Shown here one piece after another: positions 1-8,267 of a stretch of 64,000 nt of DNA (position 1 is the stretch's first letter; each line of letters begins with the position of its first letter). The position numbers and the translations under genes are program-made. The stretch is from Actinosynnema pretiosum (GTDB lineage Bacteria; Actinomycetota; Actinomycetes; Mycobacteriales; Pseudonocardiaceae). The stretch lies in contig NZ_JAMTCF010000013.1 in the NCBI RefSeq assembly GCF_024171695.1, positions 124,001 to 188,000 of the forward strand. The letters run 5' to 3'. The notes under the pieces are model-generated. The model ran no database searches. It saw only the letters and a list, made by a program, of their open reading frames with translations, and had not been told where the DNA came from.

Positions 1-1621
1 TCTCGCGGCCGTTGACGTGCGGGTCGTTGCCGACCACGACCACCGCCACGTCGGCCTCCCTGGCGAGCGCGACGGCCTCCGCCGCGCCGTCGTGGACGAC
101 CTCGGCGGTGAACGGCCCGTAGGTCAGGTCGCTGACCACGTGCCGCAGCACCAGGCCGTCGGGGGTGTCCTCGGGCGTGAACAGCTCGCGGACGTCCCAG
201 CCGCCGGGGGCGAGCGCCTCGGCGACCAGGTCGCCGTCCTCGGTGACGCCGAGGAACCGGCGGTTGGCGGCGGCGCGCAGGGTCCACGCGCCGTCGCCCC
301 AGTCGAACCGGTCGAAGCCGTCACCGGGTTCGGCGGTGGTCTCCACGCGGCCGTCGACGACGGCGAGGTGGCGGCCGTCGGGGCCGCGCAGGGTGATCCG
401 GTCGACGCCCTCGGCGAACGAGGTCGCGGCGAACTCGGACAGTCCACTGAGGACGGTGACGGCGCTGCCCGGCAGGGTGCCGCTGTACCAGTCCTCGAAC
501 AGGGTGTCGGCGTGCGTGCCGATCACCGCGAGCCGGACGCCGCGCGGCAGCGGGAGCGCCTGCTCCTCGTTGCGCAGCAGCACGATCGCGGCGCGGGCGG
601 CGTCGAGCGCGAGGTCGTCGTGCGAGCCGATGACGTCCTGCGTGATGCCCGCGTGCGGGTTGCGCCCGGCCGGGTCGAACTCGCCGAGCCGGAACCGCAG
701 CGCCAGCAACCGGCCGACCGCGCGCTCCACGACCTCCCACGGCAGCAGGTGCCGCTCCAGCGCCTCGGTGACGGCGGTGACGGTGAGCTCGGGGTCCGGC
801 CCCTGGTCGGTGCAGTTGTCCACGCCCGCGATCAGCATCGCGGCGTGCCCCTCGGCCTGGGTGGCGCGGAAGCCCTGCGACCCGGCGATGTTGGACGGCG
901 CGAACGCGTCGCTGACCACCGCGACGCCGTCCGGGTGCCAGGTCCGCAGCTCGCTCTCCAGCAGCGGGCTCAGGTGCGCCGGGCGGCCGTTGACGAGGTT
1001 GTAGGACGGCATGACGGCGACCGCCGCGCCCGCCTCGACCGGTCCCCGGAAGCAGGGCAGCTCGTACTCGTGCAGCACGCGCGGGCGCAGGTCCGAGGAA
1101 GTGGTGTCGCGGCGGGTCTCGTTGTTGTAGCCCAGGAAGTGCTTCAGGGTGGGCGCGGTCTTGAGGTAGAACGGGTGGTCGCCGCGCAGGCCGGACGCGA
1201 ACGCGGTGCCCATCGCGGAGGTGAGCACCGGGTCCTCGGAGTAGGCCTCCTCGTTGCGGCCCCAGCGCGGGTCGCGCAGCGGGTTGACCACCGGCGCCCA
1301 CACGTTGAGCCCGTTGAGCGGGTCGCGGTCGTGGAACCCGCGCGCCTCGGTCCCCGCCGCGTCGCCGACCTTCCGGACCAGCTCGACGTCCCAGCTCGCG
1401 GCGAGCCCGACCGGTTGCGGGAAGACGGTCGCCTCGCCGAGCCAGGCGACGCCGTGCGCGACTTCCAGGCCGGTGCGGAACTCGGCGAGCCCGAGGCGCG
1501 GGACGGCGGGCTGCCGCTGGTGCAGCAGGGAGATCTTCTCCCGCTCGGTGAGCCGGGAGAGCAGGTCGGCGACCCGGTCGCGCAGCGGCAGGTCGGGGTC
1601 GCGGAACGGGAACTGGCCCAC
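1..1621 (-). CDS. GH3 beta-glucosidase/xylosidase-type hydrolase, 3' part beyond the window
   Basis: Family 3 glycoside hydrolase, expected to release terminal sugars from short beta-glucosides, here probably cellodextrins made by the neighbouring cellulases. About 540 residues are visible and the C-terminus lies left of base 1. GTG at 1621 is chosen because GAGAGG sits 6-7 nt upstream and MGQFPFRDPDLPLRDR is a typical GH3 N-terminus. The TIM-barrel motifs LTEREK (about residue 23), KHFLGYNNE (about 157) and VAVVSDAFAPSN (about 234, Asp nucleophile) are present. The segment RFLGVTEDGDLVAEA near residue 452 looks like a beta-trefoil-type insertion in the C-terminal half. No signal peptide is seen, so the enzyme is probably cytoplasmic. 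Substrate (glucoside or xyloside) cannot be decided from sequence. Confidence 0.9.
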   Translation of the reverse strand, partial: MGQFPFRDPDLPLRDRVADLLSRLTEREKISLLHQRQPAVPRLGLAEFRTGLEVAHGVAWLGEATVFPQPVGLAASWDVELVRKVGDAAGTEARGFHDRDPLNGLNVWAPVVNPLRDPRWGRNEEAYSEDPVLTSAMGTAFASGLRGDHPFYLKTAPTLKHFLGYNNETRRDTTSSDLRPRVLHEYELPCFRGPVEAGAAVAVMPSYNLVNGRPAHLSPLLESELRTWHPDGVAVVSDAFAPSNIAGSQGFRATQAEGHAAMLIAGVDNCTDQGPDPELTVTAVTEALERHLLPWEVVERAVGRLLALRFRLGEFDPAGRNPHAGITQDVIGSHDDLALDAARAAIVLLRNEEQALPLPRGVRLAVIGTHADTLFEDWYSGTLPGSAVTVLSGLSEFAATSFAEGVDRITLRGPDGRHLAVVDGRVETTAEPGDGFDRFDWGDGAWTLRAAANRRFLGVTEDGDLVAEALAPGGWDVRELFTPEDTPDGLVLRHVVSDLTYGPFTAEVVHDGAAEAVALAREADVAVVVVGNDPHVNGRE

Positions 1622-1664
1622 GGCACGCCTCTCGTCGAACACGTCGAACCGCCTGCGCCCGAAG

Positions 1665-1678
1665 TCGAATCGATTCGA
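1665..1678. promoter_or_regulatory. Perfect 14-bp palindrome upstream of GH3, LacI-type operator candidate
   Basis: TCGAATCGATTCGA is an exact inverted repeat 44 bp upstream of the GH3 start codon. Size, symmetry and position fit a LacI/GalR-family operator. The regulator is not in the window. Confidence 0.5.
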
Positions 1679-1785
1679 TTTAACGGCCAGGCATTTCCGG
1701 CAGATCATCAGCGGGTGAAGTGGTCAGAAATGTGCCACGGCGCTCACCGGTGGTCAACACCCGAATTCCGGTCGACGCATTCGAT

Positions 1786-1799
1786 TCGAACGCGTTCGA
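1786..1799. promoter_or_regulatory. Second 14-bp palindrome upstream of GH3
   Basis: TCGAACGCGTTCGA is an exact inverted repeat with the same TCGAA arms as the palindrome at 1665. The two centres are about 121 bp apart, which would suit looping by a LacI-type repressor. It lies between GH3 and the GH48 terminator, so it most likely belongs to GH3 control. Confidence 0.4.
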
Positions 1800-1819
1800 C
1801 GAATGTCCGGGAAAGCCGG

Positions 1820-1852
1820 GCACCCCCCGCGCTCGTTCGGCGCGGGGGGTGC
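1820..1852 (-). terminator. Hairpin terminator after the GH48 gene
   Basis: A perfect 13-bp stem (GCACCCCCCGCGC against its complement) with a 7-nt loop begins 21 bp beyond the GH48 stop codon. There is no T-run, as is common in actinomycetes. Confidence 0.7.
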
Positions 1853-1873
1853 TCTCGACCTGCGGTTGTGCGG

Positions 1874-4798
1874 TTAGCCGAACAGCTCCGAGTGCAGCGA
1901 GAACGCGGTGGCGATCTCGGCCTGCGCCCAGAACCTGTGGTACTCGAAGGTCGGCGCGGAACCACCGTTCAGGTAAGCCTGCACCTTGGGCCAGTCGGGG
2001 TCGTCCCGGTACATCGAGCGGATCGACAGGAACGTGGAGCTCTGGTTGATGGTGTCGCCGTTGGGCATCTTCCCGGTCCAGCCCGGCGGCACGTAGACGC
2101 CGGACCCGGAGGCCGAGTCGTAGGTGTCGTCGAACCGGTTGTAGTCCGCGCGGGACTCGGGGGTCGCGATGCCCTTGTCGTCCTGGTGGGACAGCAGCGC
2201 GGTCAGCAGGCCCTCGCCGGTGGTGCGGGCGGCGGCGTTGCCGGACTTGGCCGCGTAGTTCAGCAGCGTCTTGGCGAGCGACGCGGCGATGCCGACGTCC
2301 TGGCTGTGGTTGAGCACGCTCACCCGCAGGCCCGAGTTCCCGCTGGGGTTGCTCGGGTTCCAGGTGTCGGGCGCGCCGGTCCAGTTCATGTCGGACGGGA
2401 TCTGGAACGCGCCGTTCGCGCCGACGGTGGTGTTGGCCAGCGCCCAGGGGACCCACTTGTCGAGGATCTTCTTGGCGCGGGCGTCACCGGTCATCTGGTA
2501 GAGCGAGGCGGTGCGCTCCATCTGCCACGCCTGGAAGCCGAACCAGCGGTTCGACGGCGGGTCGCGCCACACCGGGTGGGCGTCGTAGAACATGCCGTAG
2601 AAGGTCGGGGTGCCGCTGGGCGGCGCGCCGTAGTGGCCCTCCCACGAGTTCGTGACGCCACCGGCGATGCCGCCGTCCGAGGACTGGAGCCACTGCAGCA
2701 GCTCAAGCTGGCGGTCCAGCGACTTGGCCCAGTCCTGCTGGCCGGTGGCCGACTTGGGCTTGAGCGAGGCGACCTGCGAGAGGGCGTAGGCCGCGAGCGG
2801 GTTCTGGTAGCCCTGGTGCGAGGCGCCGTCGCCGATCCGCCAGGCCCACCCGGCGGAGGTGTCGGTCGCGCCGCCCCACGCGTAGTACCAGGACATCAGG
2901 TAGTGCGCGGCGTCCTTGCCGGTGCCGGGCGCGCAGGACGGGCTGGTGCAGCCGCCGATCTTCTTGAAGTACTTGTCGAACATGGCGTACCGCAGGTAGT
3001 CGCCCATCTTGGCGGCCTTGCCGATCTCCGCGGAGATCTCGCCCGCCTTGCCCTGCGAGGTGGCCCACTGCTGCGCCAGCAGCGCGACCTGGACCGCGCG
3101 CGCGTCGGCGTCGGGGGCGTTGGTGTACTTCCACTGCTTGGCGTAGCTGGCGTCCTTGGTGAACAGGTCCAGGAAGCCGTTGGGGCCGCCGTGCTTGAAC
3201 GTGTCGCACGAGGAGTGCGGGATGGTCTCCCACACAGACTCGGACGAGCCGCGCTGGTAGGTGTTGATGTACGCGGGCGCGGTGTCGGTGCCGTCGCCGC
3301 AGCGGCCGAAGCCGTAGGTGTTGTCGACGTCGAACAGCCAGTGCATCCCGTAGATGTCGTCGGTGCCGTACGCGGACTTCAGCTCGGCCGCGATCGGGTC
3401 CGTGCCGACGGGGATGTTGGCGTCGAGCTGCGCCGGGTACTGGTCCATCCTCGGGTTCTCCGGCGCGTAGGTGGCCGGCTTCGAGGGGTTGTACTTGTCG
3501 TTGGTGGGCTGGTCGGCCTTGGCCGGGATGGCGAACTTCTCCATCGACGCCCACGCGGACTTGAACGAGGTCCAGTCACCGGTGATGCGGGCGTAGCTGG
3601 CCTCCAGCCACAGGTAGTAGCTGAACGCCTCGGAGGTCGTCTGGTGGCCGTGGTCCGGGGCCTCGACGAGCAGGGTCTCCACCGAGTGGTAGGGGACCTT
3701 CAGGCCGCCGAAGTCGCGGAAGTAGCCGCTGGACGGGTCGTGGATCTTGGCGTACTGGTCGAGGAACGCCTGGTCGAAGTCCGTCGTGGACGGTGAGATC
3801 TCCTTGACCGCCACCGAGGCCGAGGTGATGCCGGTGGCGGAGGCGGTGAACGTGGCCTCGGCCAGCGCGCCGCCGTTGTTCGCGGAGGTGACCGTGACGT
3901 TCTGCCTGGTCGACCAGTTCGCGGTGGTGAAGGTCAGCGTCGCCGGGCCCGCCGTGAGGTCGGCGCTGCCGGAGGAGCGGGCGACGGCGACGGTGACCGG
4001 GCCGCTGGGCGCGGTGGCCAGGGAGACGCCGAACGCGCCGGTGGCGCCCTGCTTCACGCTGAGCGTGTTGGGGCTGGCCAGGATCGCCTGCCCCGCGAGG
4101 ACCTTCACGCCGACCGGGGAGGACAGGGCGGTGGCGCCCTTGTTGTCCGTGGCGCGGGCGGTGATGGTGTGGTCACCGGTGGCCGCGCCGGTCCAGGAGC
4201 CCTGGAACGGGGCGGAGGTGTCGGTGGCCACGACGGCGCCGTCGGCCAGGAAGTCGACCTTGGCGACCGTGCCGTCGGAGTCCGCGGCCGTGGCGGCGAG
4301 CGGGATCGCCGTGCCGGTCACGTAGGACGCGCCGGAGGCGGGCGAGGTCAGGCTGACCGTCGGGGCGGTGTTCGGCCCGGTGCACGGGGTGCCGTTGACG
4401 GCGAAGTCCGTGGGCGCGGTGTTGGTGGCGCCCTTGGTCCCGTTGAAGCCGACCGTGACCTCGCCGCCGCTGGGCAGGTTGGGCGACCAGGTGGGCGCGG
4501 CGACGGTGACCTTGCTGCCAGCCTGGGTAAACGTGCCGTTCCAGCCCTGCTGCACGGTCTGGCCGCTGGGGAAGGTCCACGTGAGGCGCCAGTTGGCGAT
4601 GGCGTCGCCCTGGTTGCGGACGGCGACGCTCGCGCCGAACCCGTTGTTCCACTCGTTGGTGACCTGGTAGTTGACCGTGCAGGTCACCGCGGCGTTGGCG
4701 ACCGGCGCGACCACTACGGGCGCGATCCCGGCTGCGACGACCGCAGCGGCGGTCAGGGCGAGCGGCCGGGACCTTCCCGCTCTGGTGCGGTACCTCAT
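1874..4798 (-). CDS. Secreted CBM2-GH48 cellulase (cellobiohydrolase)
   Basis: 974-residue secreted exocellulase that would act processively on crystalline cellulose outside the cell. ATG at 4798 follows a strong GGAGGAGGA site. Order: signal peptide (about 1-38, ending APVANA), CBM2 (about 39-135, with the paired Cys and Trp residues such as WNNGFGASV and QQGWNGTF), an Ig-like module (about 142-232), a second beta-rich module (about 235-330), then the GH48 catalytic domain to the end. HQTTSEAFSYYLWLEASY around residue 388 is the GH48 signature, and its Glu is the family's acid catalyst. The CBM is N-terminal. A CebR-type promoter facing this gene lies about 1.4 kb upstream, with a repeat array between, so the leader may be very long. 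It should act in synergy with the GH6 enzyme and the GH3 glucosidase. Confidence 0.96.
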   Translation of the reverse strand: MRYRTRAGRSRPLALTAAAVVAAGIAPVVVAPVANAAVTCTVNYQVTNEWNNGFGASVAVRNQGDAIANWRLTWTFPSGQTVQQGWNGTFTQAGSKVTVAAPTWSPNLPSGGEVTVGFNGTKGATNTAPTDFAVNGTPCTGPNTAPTVSLTSPASGASYVTGTAIPLAATAADSDGTVAKVDFLADGAVVATDTSAPFQGSWTGAATGDHTITARATDNKGATALSSPVGVKVLAGQAILASPNTLSVKQGATGAFGVSLATAPSGPVTVAVARSSGSADLTAGPATLTFTTANWSTRQNVTVTSANNGGALAEATFTASATGITSASVAVKEISPSTTDFDQAFLDQYAKIHDPSSGYFRDFGGLKVPYHSVETLLVEAPDHGHQTTSEAFSYYLWLEASYARITGDWTSFKSAWASMEKFAIPAKADQPTNDKYNPSKPATYAPENPRMDQYPAQLDANIPVGTDPIAAELKSAYGTDDIYGMHWLFDVDNTYGFGRCGDGTDTAPAYINTYQRGSSESVWETIPHSSCDTFKHGGPNGFLDLFTKDASYAKQWKYTNAPDADARAVQVALLAQQWATSQGKAGEISAEIGKAAKMGDYLRYAMFDKYFKKIGGCTSPSCAPGTGKDAAHYLMSWYYAWGGATDTSAGWAWRIGDGASHQGYQNPLAAYALSQVASLKPKSATGQQDWAKSLDRQLELLQWLQSSDGGIAGGVTNSWEGHYGAPPSGTPTFYGMFYDAHPVWRDPPSNRWFGFQAWQMERTASLYQMTGDARAKKILDKWVPWALANTTVGANGAFQIPSDMNWTGAPDTWNPSNPSGNSGLRVSVLNHSQDVGIAASLAKTLLNYAAKSGNAAARTTGEGLLTALLSHQDDKGIATPESRADYNRFDDTYDSASGSGVYVPPGWTGKMPNGDTINQSSTFLSIRSMYRDDPDWPKVQAYLNGGSAPTFEYHRFWAQAEIATAFSLHSELFG

Positions 4799-5288
4799 GC
4801 GTCCTCCTCCTGCGCGGATCAGCCGTTGACCCGCGGGCTTGGGGCGGTGCGTGGGCTGGCTTGGGGGTGGCGGTGGGGCTTTGGGTGGGGGCTTGGCGGT
4901 GGGGCTTGGTGGGACTCGGCGGTGGCGGCGGACCTGGGGGGCGGCGGTACTGAGACTGGCGGCGGACCTGGGGGTGGCGGCGGTACTGAGCGATGAGGCT
5001 TGGGGTCGGACTGGGCATTGGGGCTTGAGATGGGGCCTGGTGGTGGGGCTGGTCAGCAGTACTGGGTTGTGAAGCTCGCCCTGCGAGGCGGGTTGAACTG
5101 GTGGCGCGACTCGGCACACCGGGTCGGCGGTGCACCGAGCCGCGCCCGTCAGTGGAGAACCACACGGAAGTCCGGTGGTTCACCGGGCCACGGCGCAGCC
5201 GCCCCCGATCGGGGGCCGGGGGCGACCTGCCGAGACCAGCTCCGGATGAACGGACCGCTCACCCGGACAGACAAGCTCCATCAACGAG
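4799..5288. other. Gene-free leader region upstream of GH48, G-rich imperfect repeats
   Basis: No convincing gene. The + strand is very G-rich from about 4838 to 5060. Two copies of a roughly 33-bp unit beginning GGCGGCGGACCTGGGGG lie at about 4925-4990, so a GH48 transcript would be C-rich here. One isolated palindrome relative (GATGAACGGACCGCTCACC) appears near 5246, just before the regular array starts. Confidence 0.6.
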
Positions 5289-5887
5289 ATCACCGGCCCA
5301 TTCACCAGGTGATCGGCCCATTCACCTAGTGGTCGGGCCAGTCACCACGCAGCCGGACCATCCACCAAGCGATCGGACCATCCACCAAGCGGCTGGACCA
5401 TTCGCCTAGTGGCCGACCCGTTCGCACAGTGATCGGACCGTTCACCAGGTGACCGGACCATTCACCCAACGGCCGGGCCGTTCGCATGGTGAACGGACCG
5501 TTCACCATGCGATTGAGCTGTTCACCTGACGGTCAGGTCCTTTGCCAGGCGACCAGCTGTTCGCTTGACGGTCGGGCCGTTCACCAAGTGACTGGCCCGT
5601 TCACTAGGTGAACGGACCGTTCGCACAGTGGTCGGACCAGTCACCAGGTGAACGGACCCTTCGCACAGTGGTCGGACCAGTCACCAGGTGAACGGACCAT
5701 TCGCACAGTGGTCGGACCAGTCACCAGGTGAACGGACCATTCATCTAGTGGTCGGGCCGCTCATCTGGTGACCGGACCATTCATCTGGTAGTCGGGCCGC
5801 TCACCTGGTGACCGGACCATCCACCTGGCGGGCGGGCCGCTCGTCCGGTGGTCGGGCCGCTCACCTGGTGAGCAGCTGGAGTGATCG
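5289..5887. repeat. Array of about 30 contiguous 20-bp palindromic units
   Basis: The sequence can be cut into about 30 back-to-back units of 20 bp (one is 19 bp) with no spacers. The approximate consensus is GTGNNCGGACCNTTCACCAG. The best units, such as 5489-5508 and 5608-5627, contain the near-perfect palindrome GTGAACGGACCGTTC. From 5608 to 5727 there is a 40-bp higher-order repeat in three copies, alternating a GTGGTCGG unit with a GTGAACGG unit. A 20-bp period is close to two DNA turns and is not a multiple of three, so translations across it are not real proteins. It lies within the presumed GH48 leader. Confidence 0.93.
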
Positions 5888-6028
5888 AGCAAGCGGGCCG
5901 CCTACGTGCCGCCTGCATGCCGCCTGCGCGCCGCCTGCGCGCCGGGTGAGCGAACGGCCCGTTCGCCCGGCGGCGAGCTGGGGGTCGGCACGGGTCGCCT
6001 GGGCGCGCAGAACGGCCCGTGCCGAAGT
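5888..6028. repeat. Short GC-rich repeats following the 20-bp array
   Basis: A roughly 11-bp unit (GCCGCCTGCGC and variants) repeats about four times at 5899-5941. The palindrome GCGAACGGCCCGTTCGC lies at about 5949-5965 and is related to the array core. No gene is seen. Confidence 0.6.
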
Positions 6029-6136
6029 TCATCGTCCGGAGTCCGCCGGTCGCGCGGAATGGCTCGGCGGGCGCGTCGGTGGCTCGGCCTGGATCGGCCG
6101 GGTTCCGCGCGGGTGGCCGTTCATGCGTCGTCGCAT
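6029..6136 (-). CDS. Small 35-codon ORF with strong ribosome site, just inside the leftward CebR promoter
   Basis: ATG at 6136 follows an excellent GGAGGAACCGCC site and lies about 40 bp downstream of the CebR box of the leftward promoter, as expected for the first gene of that transcript. The product is short, basic and Pro-rich (starts MRRRMNGHPRG), with no recognised domain or clear signal peptide. It may be a leader peptide, or the remnant of the original start of the GH48 (or another secreted) gene now separated by repeat growth. The start context resembles that of GH48 at 4798. Expression is uncertain. Confidence 0.35.
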   Translation of the reverse strand: MRRRMNGHPRGTRPIQAEPPTRPPSHSARPADSGR

Positions 6137-6174
6137 GGCGGTTCCTCCGGGGCTGCGAGGGGGTGGAACGCCTC

Positions 6175-6224
6175 TGGGAGCGCTCCCAGGTTCGGACTGT
6201 AACGGCATCGAAACAGCCTGAAAA
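6175..6224 (-). promoter_or_regulatory. Leftward promoter with perfect CebR box
   Basis: TGGGAGCGCTCCCA at 6175-6188 is the 14-bp CebR (cellobiose-sensing LacI-family repressor) box known from Streptomyces. On the minus strand a -10-like TACAGT (6201-6196) and a weak -35 TTTTCA (6224-6219) precede it with a 17-bp spacer. The whole block GTTACAGTCC..CCTGGGAGCGCTCCCA matches the promoter of the GH6 gene. The box overlaps the expected transcription start, fitting repression relieved by cellobiose. Confidence 0.8.
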
Positions 6225-6692
6225 GAGGGTTCGACCACAAAGCCTTGACCGACTTCGCCCGCAGTCCACCGCGTGGTGCGCCGGTCGGCGTCGCCCGCTG
6301 CGCCGAATACCGGCCACCGCGGGAGAGGGAATCGCTCGCCGCGCGCCGATGACCAGGAACCCCACCCGCCAACCCTCAGAACCTCGCAAAAGCCGCGTTC
6401 ACTCCCGTGAACCCGACTTCTGTTGGCGAACGCTCACCCGTTCGGCCCAGAAAACAGTGCCGCGTTCGACGCAATTCGACGGAAAAGCAACATCAACTTC
6501 ACTTGCCACCCGCACGATCGCGGGGTCCCACCCGGAACGGCCCCACCACCCCCAGGAACGCCCACCGATCGGTCACCGCCGGTGAGCAATTCCAGCCCGT
6601 TCACCCCTAGCGCCCGTCCCAAAACCCCACCCCCTCAACGCACCGTGAGCGATTCCACCCCACCGCCGTCAGGCAAGACCACCCCCGCACCC
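6225..6692. other. Intergenic stretch between the two divergent CebR promoters
   Basis: About 470 bp with no credible gene on either strand and no repeat or RNA structure that I recognise. It is somewhat less GC-rich than the flanking genes. It separates the leftward and rightward cellulase promoters. Confidence 0.5.
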
Positions 6693-6746
6693 TTTTCCAC
6701 GTCGTTTCCCGGCGGTTACAGTCCCGGCCACCTGGGAGCGCTCCCA
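6693..6746 (+). promoter_or_regulatory. Rightward promoter with perfect CebR box for the GH6 gene
   Basis: TGGGAGCGCTCCCA at 6733-6746 lies 55 bp before the GH6 start codon. A -10-like TACAGT (6717-6722) and a weak -35 TTTTCC (6693-6698) are 18 bp apart. Position and sequence imply CebR control by cellobiose. Confidence 0.85.
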
Positions 6747-6801
6747 GCCCCAGAGTGACAACCCCGTCCCAGCAACGACGCTGCGAAGAGGAACCCACAC
6801 C

Positions 6802-8196
6802 ATGCGATCAACGACCACGGCGCGCGGCAACGGCGCCACGCCGTCGAAGTCCCGTCGCGGGAAGGTGGCAGCGGGAGCGCTGTCCAGCGCGCTGGTCGCC
6901 GCGGCCACCGCCATCGCCACGGGGACGGCTTCCCCCGCGGCGGTGGCGGCGGACTCGGAGTTCTACTCCGACCCGGCGACCAGCGCGGCCAGGTGGGTGG
7001 CGGCCAACCCGAACGACAGCCGGGCTGCCGTCATCCGCGACCGCGTCGCCTCGGTCCCCCAGGCGAAGTGGTTCACCACGACCAACACCTCGACCATCCG
7101 CTCCGAGGTGGACGCCCACACCTCGGCGGCCTCGTCGGCGGGCAAGACCCCGATCCTGGTGGTCTACAACATCCCCAACCGCGACTGCGGCGGCGCCAGC
7201 GGCGGCGGCGCCCCCTCGCACAGCGCCTACCGCCAGTGGGTCGACCAGTTCGCGGCGGGTCTGGCCGGACGCCCGGCCGCGATCATCCTCGAACCCGACG
7301 TGCTCCCGATCATGAGCACCTGCCAGAGCGCGTCCCAGCAGGCCGAGACCCGCGCGTCGATGGCCTACGCGGGCAAGGCGCTCAAGGCCGCGTCGAGCCA
7401 GGCGAAGGTCTACTTCGACATCGGCCACTCGGCCTGGCTGACCCCGGCCGAGGCCGCGAACCGCCTGCGCGCGGCGGAGATCTCCACCAGCGCGGACGGC
7501 ATCGCGACCAACGTCTCCAACTACCGCCGCACCGCCGACGAGGTGGCGTTCGCCAAGGCCACCCTGAACGCGCTCGGCGACGGCAGGCTCAAGGCCGTCG
7601 TCGACACCAGCCGCAACGGCAACGGACCGCTCGGCAGCGAGTGGTGCGACCCGCCCGGCCGGGCCATCGGCACCCCGAGCACCAGGAACACCGGCGACCC
7701 GCAGATCGACGCCTTCCTCTGGGTCAAGATCCCCGGCGAGGCGGACGGCTGCATCGCGGGCGCGGGCCAGTTCGTGCCGCAGCGCGCGTACGACATGGCG
7801 GTGGCCGCGGGCCCCGTCCCGACGACGACCACGACCACCACGACCACGCGCGTCACCACGACCACCACCACGCCCCCGCCGAACGGCGCGGCCTGCGTGG
7901 TGCGGCACCGGGTGGTCAGCTCGTGGTCGGGCGGCTACACCGGCGAGGTGGTGATCGAGAACCGGGGTCCGGCGCTCCAGAGCTGGACCTTGGAGTTCTC
8001 CGCCCCCGGAGTGGCCGTCTCCCAGGGCTGGAACGGGACGTGGACCGACCTGGGCGACCAGGTCCGGGTCACCAGCGCGTCCTGGAACGGCGGGCTCGCC
8101 ACCGGTGGAACCGCGACCACCGGCTACTCGGCGAGCTTCAGCGGCGGCACGCCTCCGTTCTCGTCTCCCGTGCTGAACGGAACGGCCTGCGCCTGA
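6802..8196 (+). CDS. Secreted GH6-CBM2 cellulase (endoglucanase type)
   Basis: 464-residue secreted family 6 cellulase, cleaving beta-1,4-glucan with inversion. ATG at 6802 follows GAGGAA. Signal peptide about 1-50 (ends SPAAVAA), catalytic domain about 51-335, Thr linker about 341-358, CBM2 about 362-464. GH6 signatures are LVVYNIPNRDCGG (about residue 118-130, with the catalytic-site Asp of RDC) and AIILEPDVLP (about 160-170, the general-acid Asp of EPD). The compact catalytic domain is like Thermobifida Cel6A, favouring an endoglucanase. The CBM2 is C-terminal, opposite to the GH48 neighbour. Control by CebR is implied by the box at 6733. Confidence 0.96.
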   Translation: MRSTTTARGNGATPSKSRRGKVAAGALSSALVAAATAIATGTASPAAVAADSEFYSDPATSAARWVAANPNDSRAAVIRDRVASVPQAKWFTTTNTSTIRSEVDAHTSAASSAGKTPILVVYNIPNRDCGGASGGGAPSHSAYRQWVDQFAAGLAGRPAAIILEPDVLPIMSTCQSASQQAETRASMAYAGKALKAASSQAKVYFDIGHSAWLTPAEAANRLRAAEISTSADGIATNVSNYRRTADEVAFAKATLNALGDGRLKAVVDTSRNGNGPLGSEWCDPPGRAIGTPSTRNTGDPQIDAFLWVKIPGEADGCIAGAGQFVPQRAYDMAVAAGPVPTTTTTTTTTRVTTTTTTPPPNGAACVVRHRVVSSWSGGYTGEVVIENRGPALQSWTLEFSAPGVAVSQGWNGTWTDLGDQVRVTSASWNGGLATGGTATTGYSASFSGGTPPFSSPVLNGTACA

Positions 8197-8215
8197 CCCG
8201 CGCGTTCCCCAGTCC

Positions 8216-8253
8216 GGCCACCCTCCCCGGCGCGGCAGCCGGGGAGGGTGGCC
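8216..8253 (+). terminator. Hairpin terminator after GH6
   Basis: A perfect 16-bp stem (GGCCACCCTCCCCGGC with its complement) and a 6-nt loop begin 20 bp after the GH6 stop. The YchJ-like gene starts 15 bp beyond the hairpin and so probably has separate expression or relies on readthrough. Confidence 0.75.
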
Positions 8254-8267
8254 GCTTTACTGGTGCC

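Noticed and set aside
17..3796. A 1259-codon open frame on the + strand over the GH3 and GH48 genes
   Set aside because: It is antisense to two clear glycoside hydrolase genes and has Arg/Gly/Val-rich composition typical of shadow frames in high-GC DNA.
5326..5508. Open frame with repeated NGPF and GEWSGHLV-like peptides
   Set aside because: It is a translation of the 20-bp DNA repeat; the same peptides recur wherever the palindrome occurs and there is no start context.
5289..5887. Possible CRISPR array
   Set aside because: Units are contiguous with no unique spacers, the units vary in sequence, and no cas gene is nearby.
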